Positions 34,612 to 43,821 are shown, counted from the first letter of the stretch. The stretch is DNA of 64,000 bases from Novimethylophilus sp036504375 (GCF_036504375.1 NZ_DASXVH010000084.1:1-64000), one strand, 5' to 3'. Made by a program: numbers and translations. The notes: generated from the sequence alone by a model not told the origin.

Positions 34612-37600
34612 ATGTTCAATAAGGTATTGATCGCCAACCGTGGCGAAATCGCCTGCCGCATCATGCGCACCCTCAAGCAGATGGGAGTGGGTTCGGTCGC
34701 CGTCCATTCCGAGGCGGACGCCAACGCCCGCCACGTGCTGGAAGCGGACGAGGCGGTATGCGTCGGTCCGGCGCCGGCGGCGGAAAGCTACCTCGATGTC
34801 GAGCGCATCCTGGCTGTCGCCAGGCAGACCGGCGCGCAGGCCATCCATCCGGGCTATGGCTTCCTGTCGGAGAACCCGGCCTTCGCCGAGGCCTGCGAGG
34901 CGGCCGGCATCACCTTCATCGGGCCGACCCCCGAACAAATGCGCGGCTTCGGCCTCAAACATGCCGCGCGCGAACTGGCCGAGGCCAATGGCGTGCCGCT
35001 GCTGCCGGGTACCGGCCTGCTGGCCGACGCGGTGCACGCACAGGCCGAAGCCGCGCGCATCGGCTATCCGGTGATGCTGAAGAGCACGGCGGGCGGCGGC
35101 GGCATCGGCATGCAGCTGCTCTGGAGCGCCGACCAGCTGGCGGCGGCGTTCGAAACGGTGCAGCGCCTGTCGCGCGCCAATTTCAAGGAGAGCGGCATCT
35201 ACCTGGAGAAATACGTGCAGGCGGCACGCCACATCGAGGTGCAGATTTTCGGCGACGGCAGGGGGCACGTCATCGCCCTGGGCGAGCGTGATTGCTCGGT
35301 ACAGCGCCGCAACCAGAAGGTGATCGAGGAAACGCCGGCGCCAAACATTTCCGACAGCGTGCGCAGCCGCCTGTGGCAGACTGCCGAAAAGCTGGGGCGT
35401 GCCATTGCCTACCGTTCCGCCGGCACCGTGGAATTCGTCTACGACAACGACAGCGGCGAGTTTTATTTTCTTGAGGTCAATACCCGCCTGCAGGTAGAGC
35501 ACGGCGTCACCGAGCTGGTGAGCGGCATCGACCTGGTGGAGTGGATGGTGCGGCTGGCCGCCGGCGAAACGCCGCCGCTGGCGGGCTACACCCACCAGCC
35601 GCAAGGCCACGCCATCCAGGTGCGCGTGTATGCCGAAGACCCCAACAAGAATTTCCAGCCGTGCAGCGGCGTGCTGACCGAGGTGCGGTTTCCCGGCGAC
35701 GCGCGCATCGACACCTGGGTGGAGAGGGGTAGCGAGGTTTCGCCGTTCTACGACCCGCTGGTGGCCAAGGTGCTGGTGCATGCCGCCGACCGGGACAAGG
35801 CGGTGGCCAAGCTGCGCGGTGTGCTGGCCGAGGCCCGGCTGGCCGGCATCGAAACCAACCTGGAATATCTGCGCCAGGTGCTGGCCGACAGCGTGTTCCC
35901 GGCCGGCAGGCAGGTCACGCGCTATCTCAATAGCTTCCATTACCACCCGGCGACTGTCGATGTCCTTGAACCCGGCGTGCAGAGCACGGTGCAGGATTAC
36001 CCCGGACGTCTCGGCTACTGGGCGGTGGGCGTACCGCCTTCCGGCCCGATGGACCACCTGGCGTTTCGCCTCGCCAACCGGCTGGCCGGCAACGAGGAAG
36101 GCACGGCTGCGCTGGAATTGACGCTGATCGGCCCCACCCTCAAATTCAACTGCGACGCGGTGATCGCGCTGGCCGGCGCGCCCATGCAGGCCGAGTTGGA
36201 TGGTCAGCCGCTGGCGTTGTGGCAATCGCACCACGTCAAGGCGGGCAGCCTGCTCAAGTTGGGCAGCATTCAGGGCGCCGGCTGCCGCAGCTACCTGGCG
36301 GTGCAGGGCGGCTTTGACGTGCCGGATTACCTCGGGAGTCGTTCTACATTTACCCTCGGCCAGTTCGGTGGACATGGCGGACGCACGCTGCGGGTAGGCG
36401 ACGTACTGCACCTCAACCGCGGCGAGCCGGCGGACCTGGCGCAGAAAACCCTGCCTGCGGCGCTGGTGCCAGATTACAGCCATGTCTGGGAAATCGGCGT
36501 GCTGTACGGCCCGCACGGCGCACCGGATTTCTTCACCGGGTCCGACATCGCCATGTTCTTCGCTACCGACTGGGAGGTGCACTACAACTCCAACCGCACC
36601 GGCGTGCGCCTGATCGGGCCCAAGCCGGAATGGGCGCGCAAGGACGGCGGCGAGGCCGGGCTGCATCCTTCCAACATCCACGACAATGCCTACGCCATCG
36701 GCACCGTCGATTTTACCGGCGACATGCCGGTCATCCTCGGCCCGGACGGCCCCAGTCTGGGAGGCTTCGTCTGCCCGGCGACCATCGTGCAGGCCGAACT
36801 GTGGAAAATGGGGCAGTTCAAGCCGGGCGACACGGTGCGCTTCAAGCGCCTGACGCAGGCGGAGGCAAAAGTTTTCGAGCAACGGCAGGACAGCCGGATC
36901 GCCAGCCTGCAGGCGAGCATAGCGCCCGCCCCGGACTTCGCGGCTTATGCCGACACGCCGTTGCTGGACCGAATCGCCGCCAGCAACAGCCGGATTGCCG
37001 TCGCCTACCGGCAGGCCGGCGACAGGAATGTGCTGGTGGAATACGGCCCGCTGGTGCTCGACCTCAACTTGCGCTTCCGCGTCCATGCCTTGATGCAGTG
37101 GCTGGAGAAGCAGGCCATTCCCGGCATCCTCGACCTGACGCCCGGCATCCGCTCGCTGCAGGTGCATTACGACAGCCGCCGGCTGCCGGTGGAGCGTTTG
37201 CTCGACATCCTGGCGCAGGCCGAGCGCGAACTGCCGGCCTGCGCGGACATGGAAGTGCCGACCCGCATCGTGCATCTGCCGCTGTCCTGGGACGACGCGG
37301 CGACGCAGCTGGCCATCGAAAAATACATGCAGTCGGTGCGCAAGGAGGCGCCGTGGTGCCCGAGCAATATCGAGTTCATTCGCCGCATCAACGGCCTGGA
37401 AAGCATTGAGCACGTGAAGCGTATCGTGTTCGACGCCAGTTATTTAACCTTGGGCCTGGGCGACGTCTATCTGGGTGCGCCGGTGGCTACGCCGGTCGAT
37501 CCGCGCCACCGCCTGGTCACCACCAAATACAACCCGGCGCGCACCTGGACGCCGGAGAACGCGGTCGGCATCGGCGGCGCCTATATGTGCGTATACGGCA

Positions 37601-38220
37601 TGGAAGGCCCCGGCGGCTACCAGTTCGTCGGCCGCACCGTACAGATGTGGAACCGCTGGCGCCAGACTGCCGACTTCACCGACGGCAAGCCCTGGCTGCT
37701 GCGTTTCTTCGACCAGGTCTGCTTCTATCCGGTGTCCGCCGAAGATCTGCTGCAAATGCGCGAGGATTTCCCGCGCGGCAAGTTCAAGCTCAGGATCGAG
37801 GAGAAAACTTTCAGGCTCAAGGACTACAACGCTTTCCTCAGCGACAACGCCGCTTCCATCGCCGCCTTCAAGACCGCGCAGCAGGCCGCGTTCGAGGCCG
37901 AGCGCGAGCGCTGGGTAGCCAGCGGGCAGGCACACTACTCCAGCGATCAGGATGTGGCGGAAGCCGCAACCGACAGCGAACTGGACCTGCCGCCCAACAG
38001 CCGCGCCGTCGCTTCTCATGTCTCCGGCAACCTGTGGCAAATCAAGGCCAAGGTAGGCGACACGGTAAAACAAGGCGAAGCGGTGGTCATCGTCGAATCC
38101 ATGAAGATGGAAATCAGCGTCGCCGCGCCAACTGACGGAAAAATTACCCACGTGTTCTGCCAGGAAGGCAGCCAGGTCGCTGCCGGGCAGGATTTATTGG
38201 TCATTCAAACGGAACAATGA
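34612..38220 (+). CDS. Biotin-dependent urea/guanidine carboxylase
   Basis: A 1202-residue single-chain carboxylase. Residues 1-450 are biotin carboxylase (KVLIANRGEIACRI; GGGGIGMQ; EVNTRLQVEHGVTE), then KipA/KipI-type carboxyltransferase domains (VGVPPSGPMDHLAFRLANRL; PAGDR to SLQVHY; YNPARTWTPENAVGIGGAYM), and a C-terminal biotinyl domain with ESMKME (Lys about 1165). It is separate from the hydrolase, unlike yeast urea amidolyase. The two DUF1989 genes suggest guanidine as substrate, but I cannot settle this from sequence alone. The start follows GGGAG; a start 24 codons earlier has no support. Confidence 0.9.
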   Translation: MFNKVLIANRGEIACRIMRTLKQMGVGSVAVHSEADANARHVLEADEAVCVGPAPAAESYLDVERILAVARQTGAQAIHPGYGFLSENPAFAEACEAAGITFIGPTPEQMRGFGLKHAARELAEANGVPLLPGTGLLADAVHAQAEAARIGYPVMLKSTAGGGGIGMQLLWSADQLAAAFETVQRLSRANFKESGIYLEKYVQAARHIEVQIFGDGRGHVIALGERDCSVQRRNQKVIEETPAPNISDSVRSRLWQTAEKLGRAIAYRSAGTVEFVYDNDSGEFYFLEVNTRLQVEHGVTELVSGIDLVEWMVRLAAGETPPLAGYTHQPQGHAIQVRVYAEDPNKNFQPCSGVLTEVRFPGDARIDTWVERGSEVSPFYDPLVAKVLVHAADRDKAVAKLRGVLAEARLAGIETNLEYLRQVLADSVFPAGRQVTRYLNSFHYHPATVDVLEPGVQSTVQDYPGRLGYWAVGVPPSGPMDHLAFRLANRLAGNEEGTAALELTLIGPTLKFNCDAVIALAGAPMQAELDGQPLALWQSHHVKAGSLLKLGSIQGAGCRSYLAVQGGFDVPDYLGSRSTFTLGQFGGHGGRTLRVGDVLHLNRGEPADLAQKTLPAALVPDYSHVWEIGVLYGPHGAPDFFTGSDIAMFFATDWEVHYNSNRTGVRLIGPKPEWARKDGGEAGLHPSNIHDNAYAIGTVDFTGDMPVILGPDGPSLGGFVCPATIVQAELWKMGQFKPGDTVRFKRLTQAEAKVFEQRQDSRIASLQASIAPAPDFAAYADTPLLDRIAASNSRIAVAYRQAGDRNVLVEYGPLVLDLNLRFRVHALMQWLEKQAIPGILDLTPGIRSLQVHYDSRRLPVERLLDILAQAERELPACADMEVPTRIVHLPLSWDDAATQLAIEKYMQSVRKEAPWCPSNIEFIRRINGLESIEHVKRIVFDASYLTLGLGDVYLGAPVATPVDPRHRLVTTKYNPARTWTPENAVGIGGAYMCVYGMEGPGGYQFVGRTVQMWNRWRQTADFTDGKPWLLRFFDQVCFYPVSAEDLLQMREDFPRGKFKLRIEEKTFRLKDYNAFLSDNAASIAAFKTAQQAAFEAERERWVASGQAHYSSDQDVAEAATDSELDLPPNSRAVASHVSGNLWQIKAKVGDTVKQGEAVVIVESMKMEISVAAPTDGKITHVFCQEGSQVAAGQDLLVIQTEQ

Positions 38221-38221
38221 C

Positions 38222-39571
38222 ATGAAGCTCCCAACAAAACTGGATATTGCCATCCTGCGCCGGCAGTACCTTGGCGGCAGCCTGACCCCGAGCGCGCTGG
38301 TCGAACAACTGGACATTCGTATCGGCACGGAAGACCCGCGCCACATCTGGATCTGTCGTCTGACGCGCGATGAGATGCTGGCGTATGCGCAGAAACTGGA
38401 AGGCCACGATCCGGCCAGCCTGCCTTTGTACGGTATCCCGTTCGCCATCAAGGACAACATAGACCTGGCTGGCATCCCCACCACCGCAGCCTGTCCGGAC
38501 TATGCCTATACGCCGGAGAAAAGCGCCGCCGTGGTGCAGAAGCTGATAGACGCCGGGGCGATTCCGGTGGGCAAAACCAACCTTGACCAGTTCGCTACCG
38601 GACTGGTAGGTGCTCGCTCGCCTTACGGGGCAGGTCGCAATGCATTTAACCCGGATTACATTTCCGGCGGTTCCAGTGCCGGCTCTGCGGTGTCGGTCGC
38701 GCTGGGCATGGCAAGCTTCAGCCTGGGCACGGATACCGCCGGCTCCGGGCGGGTGCCGGCGGCATTCAACAATCTGGTCGGCCACAAGCCCACCTGCGGC
38801 CTGCTCAGCACATCCGGCGTGGTGCCCGCCTGCCGCACGCTGGATTGCGTTTCCATTTTCGCGCTCAGCGCAGATGATGCGGCCAGTGTGCTGGAAGCAG
38901 CGCAGGGCTATGATGGCGGCGATCCCTACTCGCGCCGCCCCGCTGCGGGGCGGGCGGTATTGGGCGGCAGTTTCAGCTTTGGTGTGCCGCGCGACGACCA
39001 GCTCGAATTTTTCGGCAACCCGGACACGCCGCAGTTGTTCCGCGCTGCGGTGCAGCGCTTGCGATTGCTGGGCGGCCAGCCGGTCACCATCGACTTTGCG
39101 CCGTTCCTGGAAACCGCGTGCCTGCTGTACGAGGGACCGTGGGTGGCTGAGCGCTATGCCGCCATCCGCCAGTTCATCGAAACCAAGCCCGATGCCCTGT
39201 TCCCGGTGACGCGCCAGATCATCGGCGGCGCCACGCGCTTTTCCGCTGCCGATACCTATGCCGCACTGTATCGCCTCAAGGCGTTGCAGCGGCAGAGTGA
39301 AGCAATATGGGACGACATCGAGGTGCTGCTCACCCCCACTGCCGGCACCATCTACACCGTGGCGGAAGTGGAGGCCGAGCCGGTGCGCTGCAACAACAGT
39401 CTGGGCTATTACACCAACTTCATGAACCTGCTCGATCTTTCCGCCATTGCGGTGCCCGCCGGCTTCCAGTCGGACCGGCTGCCGTTCGGCGTGACTTTGT
39501 GCGCACCGGCATTCAGCGACGCCATGCTGCTCAATCTTGGTGCGCGCATGCAACGCAATCTTGAATCATGA
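38222..39571 (+). CDS. atzF: Allophanate hydrolase, amidase domain (AtzF N-terminal part)
   Basis: Amidase-signature enzyme of 449 residues that should cleave allophanate. The Ser-Ser-Lys triad is at Lys77 (AIKDN), Ser152 (SGGSSAGSAV) and Ser175 (DTAGSGR). Full-length AtzF has about 600 residues with a second domain; here that domain is encoded separately by the next gene, whose ATG overlaps this stop as ATGA. Starts one base after the carboxylase stop. Confidence 0.9.
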   Translation: MKLPTKLDIAILRRQYLGGSLTPSALVEQLDIRIGTEDPRHIWICRLTRDEMLAYAQKLEGHDPASLPLYGIPFAIKDNIDLAGIPTTAACPDYAYTPEKSAAVVQKLIDAGAIPVGKTNLDQFATGLVGARSPYGAGRNAFNPDYISGGSSAGSAVSVALGMASFSLGTDTAGSGRVPAAFNNLVGHKPTCGLLSTSGVVPACRTLDCVSIFALSADDAASVLEAAQGYDGGDPYSRRPAAGRAVLGGSFSFGVPRDDQLEFFGNPDTPQLFRAAVQRLRLLGGQPVTIDFAPFLETACLLYEGPWVAERYAAIRQFIETKPDALFPVTRQIIGGATRFSAADTYAALYRLKALQRQSEAIWDDIEVLLTPTAGTIYTVAEVEAEPVRCNNSLGYYTNFMNLLDLSAIAVPAGFQSDRLPFGVTLCAPAFSDAMLLNLGARMQRNLES

Positions 39572-39969
39572 CCACGGATGGAATGGTAAAAGTCGCGGTA
39601 TGCGGCGCGCACATGAGCGGCCTGCCGCTGAATGGACAACTGATCGTCCTAGGCGGCAAGCTGCTCAAGCAGACCACCACCACTCCACACTACCGGCTCT
39701 ACCAACTGCAGGATTTTGTGCCGCCGCGTCCTGGTCTGGTGCGGATGGCCGAAGGCGGCGCCAAAATCGAGGTAGAGGTATGGGAGCTGCCCTTGCGCCA
39801 CTACGGTACCTTCGTCGCCGCCATCCCCGCCCCGCTCGGCATCGGTACCCTGGAGCTTGTTGACCACGAATCGGTGCAAGGCTTTTTATGCGAGGCCTAT
39901 GCCACGACCCAGGCACTCGACATTTCGGCTTATGGCGGCTGGCGCAACTACGTAACCTCCATTTCTTGA
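39568..39969 (+). CDS. Allophanate hydrolase C-terminal domain protein
   Basis: A 133-residue protein equivalent to the C-terminal domain of AtzF (VAVCGAHMSGLPLNGQLIVLG; PHYRLYQL; PAPLGIGTLELV; GFLCEAYATTQALDISAYGG). In single-chain enzymes this domain follows the amidase and acts on the intermediate. The ATGA overlap gives a coupled, equimolar product. The domain is intact, so a functional split seems likelier than decay. Confidence 0.85.
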   Translation: MTTDGMVKVAVCGAHMSGLPLNGQLIVLGGKLLKQTTTTPHYRLYQLQDFVPPRPGLVRMAEGGAKIEVEVWELPLRHYGTFVAAIPAPLGIGTLELVDHESVQGFLCEAYATTQALDISAYGGWRNYVTSIS

Positions 39970-40241
39970 GCAGGGATAGTCAAAAAAAGCGCATTGTCGC
40001 AATGTGTTTTATAACATTTACGAACATTTACGCAGCCCATGATTTTTTCATTAAATTTCTATCCTGGTTTGTTCTGGCGTGGCAAATGCGCCCTGTAATA
40101 GTGCGTACCCACATACCACTTACCAAGTGCTATCGAATATTTCAATATATTGATTTTAATGGATATGGTGGCGATTTCTCATGTCATGGCCGCTATTTTC
40201 TCTAGCCAGTCCCATTTTCGCGGCGATTTCTTTTTAAAAAT
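39970..40241. other. AT-rich intergenic region with no recognised gene
   Basis: Between the hydrolase end and the first NtrC-like site. Small open frames here lack family patterns and ribosome sites. No terminator with a T-run is seen after the urea operon, so read-through toward the porin gene is possible. Confidence 0.5.
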
Positions 40242-40242
40242 G

Positions 40243-40257
40243 GCACCACCAGGGTGC
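40243..40257 (+). promoter_or_regulatory. NtrC binding site, distal
   Basis: GCACC-N5-GGTGC matches the NtrC consensus core exactly, with A following as in TGCACC-N5-GGTGCA. It is about 107 bases upstream of the sigma-54 promoter of the porin-glnK-amtB operon, in the normal enhancer range. Confidence 0.7.
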
Positions 40258-40271
40258 AGAAAACCCATAGT

Positions 40272-40286
40272 GCACTATTTTGAAAC
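40272..40286 (+). promoter_or_regulatory. NtrC-like binding site, proximal
   Basis: TGCAC-T-ATTTT-GAAAC keeps the left half-site of the NtrC palindrome and has a degenerate right half. Its start is 29 bases, close to three helical turns, from that of the distal site, as in tandem NtrC enhancers. It ends 78 bases before the -24 element. Confidence 0.5.
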
Positions 40287-40363
40287 CATAAATCATGCAG
40301 ATTGCTATGTGAAAAAACTTTCCATAACATCATAACCACATGATTTTTATGTTGATATTATTT

Positions 40364-40379
40364 TGGCATGGGTGTTGCT
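40364..40379 (+). promoter_or_regulatory. Sigma-54 promoter of porin-glnK-amtB
   Basis: TGGCATGGGTGTTGCT has GG and GC ten bases apart and an intact TTGCT. It is 47 bases before the porin start. Two NtrC-like sites lie upstream, so the operon should be induced in nitrogen limitation. Confidence 0.85.
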
Positions 40380-40425
40380 TATAACTGGATGCTCATTTAG
40401 TTTTTTATTAAGAAAGGAAATGCAA

Positions 40426-41349
40426 ATGCGCAAATTTCTAATGATTACCGGTTTGCTTGGCGCGGGATTCACCCTGTCGGCAACCGTCATGGCGGAAGAT
40501 GCTGCCAAGGCCGCTCCGGCCGAAGCTGCTCCCGCTGCGGCCGCGCCGGCACCGAACTGGACTTTCCCGGGTTCGATTTCCGTAGTGAGCGACTATATCT
40601 GGCGCGGCCAAACCCAAACCTGGGGCAAGCCGGCGGCCCAATTGGGTATTGAAGCCGATCATGCTTCCGGCGCCTATGCCGGTTTCTGGGGGTCCAATGT
40701 TTCCAGCCATTGGCTGCCGAACGCCAATGTGGAAATGGACTTCTACGGCGGTATCCGCAATTCGTTCGCCACCGATTTCAAGTATGACGTGGGTTTGATT
40801 TATGTTTATTACCCGGATGCCAACTTTGACAAGGCTCCGGCATTCCAGCCGCCGCTAGGGAAATATAAGTCTTCCAAGCTCAACACCGCCGAGCTGTACG
40901 GTAGCCTGGGCTGGAAATGGTTCTCGGTAAAAGCCGGAACCACGCTGACCAAGTTTTATGGCTGGAATGTTGATAACTCAGGCAGTGCGACCGCGGTAGG
41001 TGTGGGCAATGCACCTAGCTTTTTCGGTTCTAGGGCAGGCGTCGATACTAAGGGTAGTACGCGTTATTCCACCTATGTTCAGGGCAATGTCAGCTATGAC
41101 GTCGCACCGGGGTGGAATGTTGCTGGTGAAATTGGCCATCAAATGATTGCTGACAGTACCGGACTGGATTGGACCTGGTACAAGGTTGGCGCCACCAAAA
41201 GCTGGGATGGCGGTTGGTCGGTCAACGGCGCGGTTTCCGGTACTTCCGGTTCAAACGCTTACAGTAACTTTGCATCATTTGACAACGCGAATAACCACAA
41301 GGAAATTGACAAGACCAAGTTCCTTCTGACGCTCACCAAGAGCTTCTAA
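40426..41349 (+). CDS. TorF-family putative porin (Gcw_chp)
   Basis: A 307-residue outer-membrane protein: signal peptide (MRKFLMITG to VMA), an Ala/Pro-rich spacer, then a beta barrel with SISVVSDYIWRGQTQTWG, the Gcw_chp signature, ending in the aromatic KSF. AAGGA at seven bases favours the ATG at 40426 over one six bases earlier. It heads the NtrC-controlled glnK-amtB operon and may let ammonium or small amines cross the outer membrane; this is inference. Confidence 0.85.
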   Translation: MRKFLMITGLLGAGFTLSATVMAEDAAKAAPAEAAPAAAAPAPNWTFPGSISVVSDYIWRGQTQTWGKPAAQLGIEADHASGAYAGFWGSNVSSHWLPNANVEMDFYGGIRNSFATDFKYDVGLIYVYYPDANFDKAPAFQPPLGKYKSSKLNTAELYGSLGWKWFSVKAGTTLTKFYGWNVDNSGSATAVGVGNAPSFFGSRAGVDTKGSTRYSTYVQGNVSYDVAPGWNVAGEIGHQMIADSTGLDWTWYKVGATKSWDGGWSVNGAVSGTSGSNAYSNFASFDNANNHKEIDKTKFLLTLTKSF

Positions 41350-41444
41350 GGGATCGTCGGGTTATTTGAAGTAGCGTACTATCCGGCGGGCTGGACGAGC
41401 AACCCGGCCTATCGGTTTCCAAACACCCAAACCAGGAGACATTC

Positions 41445-41783
41445 ATGAAATTCGTCACTGCCATCATCAAGCCGTTCAAGCTTGACGAGGTGCGTGAGGC
41501 TCTCTCCGCCATCGGCGTGCAGGGCATTACTGTTACCGAAGTCAAGGGGTTCGGCCGGCAAAAGGGGCACACGGAACTTTATCGTGGCGCGGAGTATGTC
41601 GTCGACTTTCTGCCTAAAGTTAAGCTGGAAGCGGCTATTGACGACAATATGCTGGACCAGGTTATCGAAACCATCGAAAAGGCTGCCAGCACAGGGAAGA
41701 TCGGCGACGGCAAGGTTTTCGTTTTCGATCTAGAACAAGTTTTCCGCATCCGCACCGGTGAATCCGGTTCGGACGCGTTATAA
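41445..41783 (+). CDS. glnK: Nitrogen regulatory protein PII
   Basis: A 112-residue PII protein with T-loop Tyr51 (ELYRGAEY), the uridylylation site, and the PROSITE-type KGFGRQKGH and GKIGDGKVFV segments. It signals 2-oxoglutarate and ATP/ADP and plugs AmtB when nitrogen is in excess. Linkage to amtB identifies it as glnK rather than glnB. Confidence 0.95.
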   Translation: MKFVTAIIKPFKLDEVREALSAIGVQGITVTEVKGFGRQKGHTELYRGAEYVVDFLPKVKLEAAIDDNMLDQVIETIEKAASTGKIGDGKVFVFDLEQVFRIRTGESGSDAL

Positions 41784-41793
41784 GGGGCACGCC

Positions 41794-43290
41794 ATGAAGC
41801 GCTTTCTTTCTGCTCTCTTGATCGCAGGTACATTAGGTTTTGGTGGTATGTCATTTGCTGAGGATGCCGCCCCTGCTGCGGCACCCGCAGCGACTGGAGC
41901 AGCGGCTTCTGCTGCGGCTGCACCAGCCGCGATGCCTGCGGCTCCTGCCGTCGCGCCAACTGCAGCGGCTCCGGCGCCTGTGCCGAACAAGGGCGACACT
42001 GCCTGGATGATCGTCGCCACCGTGCTGGTGCTGATGATGTGCGTCCCTGGCCTGGGTCTGTTTTACGGCGGCATGGTGCGCAGCAAAAACATGCTGTCGG
42101 TGCTGATGCAGACGTTCATGATCACCTGTGTGCTCGGCGTGCTGTGGGCGATTTACGGTTACAGCGTCGCCTTCACGCAAGGCAGCACGCCGTTCTTCGG
42201 TGGATTTGACCGCTTGTTCCTGCACGGGATGACGCCGGATTCGACGGCGGCTACCTTCAGCAAGGGCGTCGTCATTCCGGAATATATCTATATGGTGTTC
42301 CAGCTGACTTTCGCCGTCATCACCCCGGCGCTCATCGTCGGTGCATTCGCCGAGCGCATGAAGTTTTCCGCCATGCTGCTGTTCATGATCCTGTGGTTCA
42401 CTTTCTCCTATCTGCCGGTTGCGCACATGGTTTGGTTCTGGGCGGGTCCGGATGCTTATACCGATGGCAAGGCTGCGGAAGCCGCAAATGCACTGGCTGG
42501 GTTTGTGTTCCAGAAAGGTGCGCTGGACTTCGCGGGCGGGACCGTGGTGCATATCAATGCGGGTATTGCCGGCCTGGTTGGCGCTCTTGTGCTCGGCAAG
42601 CGTATCGGCTACGGCAAGGAAGCCATGGCGCCGCACAGCGTTACCATGACCATGATCGGCGCTTCGCTGCTGTGGGTGGGCTGGTTCGGCTTTAACGTCG
42701 GTTCCAACCTGGAAGCCAATGGCGCTGCCAGCCTGGTGTTTGCCAATACGCTGTTGGCCACCTGCGCCGCAGCCGCTTCCTGGATGTTCACGGAATGGGC
42801 GATCAAGGGCAAGCCATCCATGCTGGGCGCCGCTTCCGGGGCAATTGCCGGCTTGGTGGCGATTACCCCGGCTTGCGGCTTCGTCGGTCCGATGGGCGCT
42901 ATCGTGCAAGGCCTGATCGTTTCACCGCTGTGCTTCACGTTCGTGACCTGGGTCAAGGGTAAGCTGGGCTATGACGACTCGCTGGACGTATTCGGCGTGC
43001 ACTGCATCGGCGGTATCTTCGGCGCACTTTCCACCGGCGTGCTGGTCAGTCCGGCACTGGGCGGCACCGGCGTGTACGACTACGTGGCCAACAAGGTCGG
43101 CGACTTCGACATGATGGCGCAACTCACCAGCCAGGCTTGGGGCGTAGGCACCACGCTGGTATGGTCTGGCGTGGTCGCCTTCATCGCCTACAAGGTCGTT
43201 GACCTGGTGATCGGCCTGCGCGTGAGCGAAGAAGTCGAGCGCGAAGGTCTGGATACCACGGAGCATGGCGAACGCGCTTACCACTACTAA
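41794..43290 (+). CDS. amtB: Ammonium transporter AmtB
   Basis: A 498-residue channel: signal peptide (to SFA), a long Ala/Pro linker to about residue 65, then eleven transmembrane helices. The twin pore histidines are in VHINAGIAGLVGA and FGVHCIGGIFGA. The extended N-terminus is common in betaproteobacterial AmtB. Ten bases after glnK, with an intrinsic terminator following. Confidence 0.95.
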   Translation: MKRFLSALLIAGTLGFGGMSFAEDAAPAAAPAATGAAASAAAAPAAMPAAPAVAPTAAAPAPVPNKGDTAWMIVATVLVLMMCVPGLGLFYGGMVRSKNMLSVLMQTFMITCVLGVLWAIYGYSVAFTQGSTPFFGGFDRLFLHGMTPDSTAATFSKGVVIPEYIYMVFQLTFAVITPALIVGAFAERMKFSAMLLFMILWFTFSYLPVAHMVWFWAGPDAYTDGKAAEAANALAGFVFQKGALDFAGGTVVHINAGIAGLVGALVLGKRIGYGKEAMAPHSVTMTMIGASLLWVGWFGFNVGSNLEANGAASLVFANTLLATCAAAASWMFTEWAIKGKPSMLGAASGAIAGLVAITPACGFVGPMGAIVQGLIVSPLCFTFVTWVKGKLGYDDSLDVFGVHCIGGIFGALSTGVLVSPALGGTGVYDYVANKVGDFDMMAQLTSQAWGVGTTLVWSGVVAFIAYKVVDLVIGLRVSEEVEREGLDTTEHGERAYHY

Positions 43291-43312
43291 TCCTCCGGAA
43301 TAGTAACGGTAT

Positions 43313-43338
43313 ACGGGCACGAAAGTGCCCGTTTTTTT
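43313..43338 (+). terminator. Rho-independent terminator after amtB
   Basis: ACGGGCAC and GTGCCCGT pair around GAAA and are followed by a run of T. It closes the porin-glnK-amtB operon 22 bases after the stop. Confidence 0.93.
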
Positions 43339-43359
43339 ATCGTCCAACACTAAGCTGGC

Positions 43360-43821
43360 TTACAGAAATATCCTGCGCGCGGCCAGCCGGCTGCTCTCCC
43401 AGCCCAGATGGCCGTAGTAGCGAAGCGCTGGCGCATTATCCAGATCAACCAGCAACTGGGCGCGGGTTGCACCCCTGTCCCTGGCCCAATCAAGCGCTGC
43501 GGCAAGCAAAACACGACCGATTCCCCGCGTGCGCCAACTCCGGCTCACTACCATGTCCTCGACCCACGCCGAAGGCGCGCCTTCGGCCGTGGAAATCACC
43601 AACTGTGCGCTGACCATGCCGATGACATCGCCTGCCTGGGTGCGCGCGACCTTGATGACGCCGCGATCCGGCGCCGCCATCAGCAATCGCAGGCCACGCG
43701 CTTGCTTATCGGTATCCGGCTGAAAATCCTGTTCGATGCTGAATAACTCGGCCAATAAAGAAACCAGCGTAGGCACGTCTTTTTCTGCGGCGTCGGAAAT
43801 GGAAATACTTTCAGGGTTCAT
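43360..43821 (-). CDS. GNAT-family N-acetyltransferase
   Basis: A 153-residue acetyltransferase with the acetyl-CoA loop WRTRGIGRVLLAAALDWARD and a C-terminal NAPALRYYGHLGWE. Substrate unknown. Convergent with amtB; nothing is downstream of it on its strand but the amtB terminator. Confidence 0.85.
   Translation of the reverse strand: MNPESISISDAAEKDVPTLVSLLAELFSIEQDFQPDTDKQARGLRLLMAAPDRGVIKVARTQAGDVIGMVSAQLVISTAEGAPSAWVEDMVVSRSWRTRGIGRVLLAAALDWARDRGATRAQLLVDLDNAPALRYYGHLGWESSRLAARRIFL

Noticed and set aside
33856..37413. An antisense open frame of 1185 codons opposite the carboxylase
   Set aside because: It mirrors the biased third positions of the GC-rich carboxylase and DUF1989 genes, has no recognisable domain and is rich in Arg, His and Gln as shadows usually are.
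39888..40335. Small open frames between the hydrolase and porin genes
   Set aside because: No ribosome site or family pattern, and they run through the NtrC-site region.
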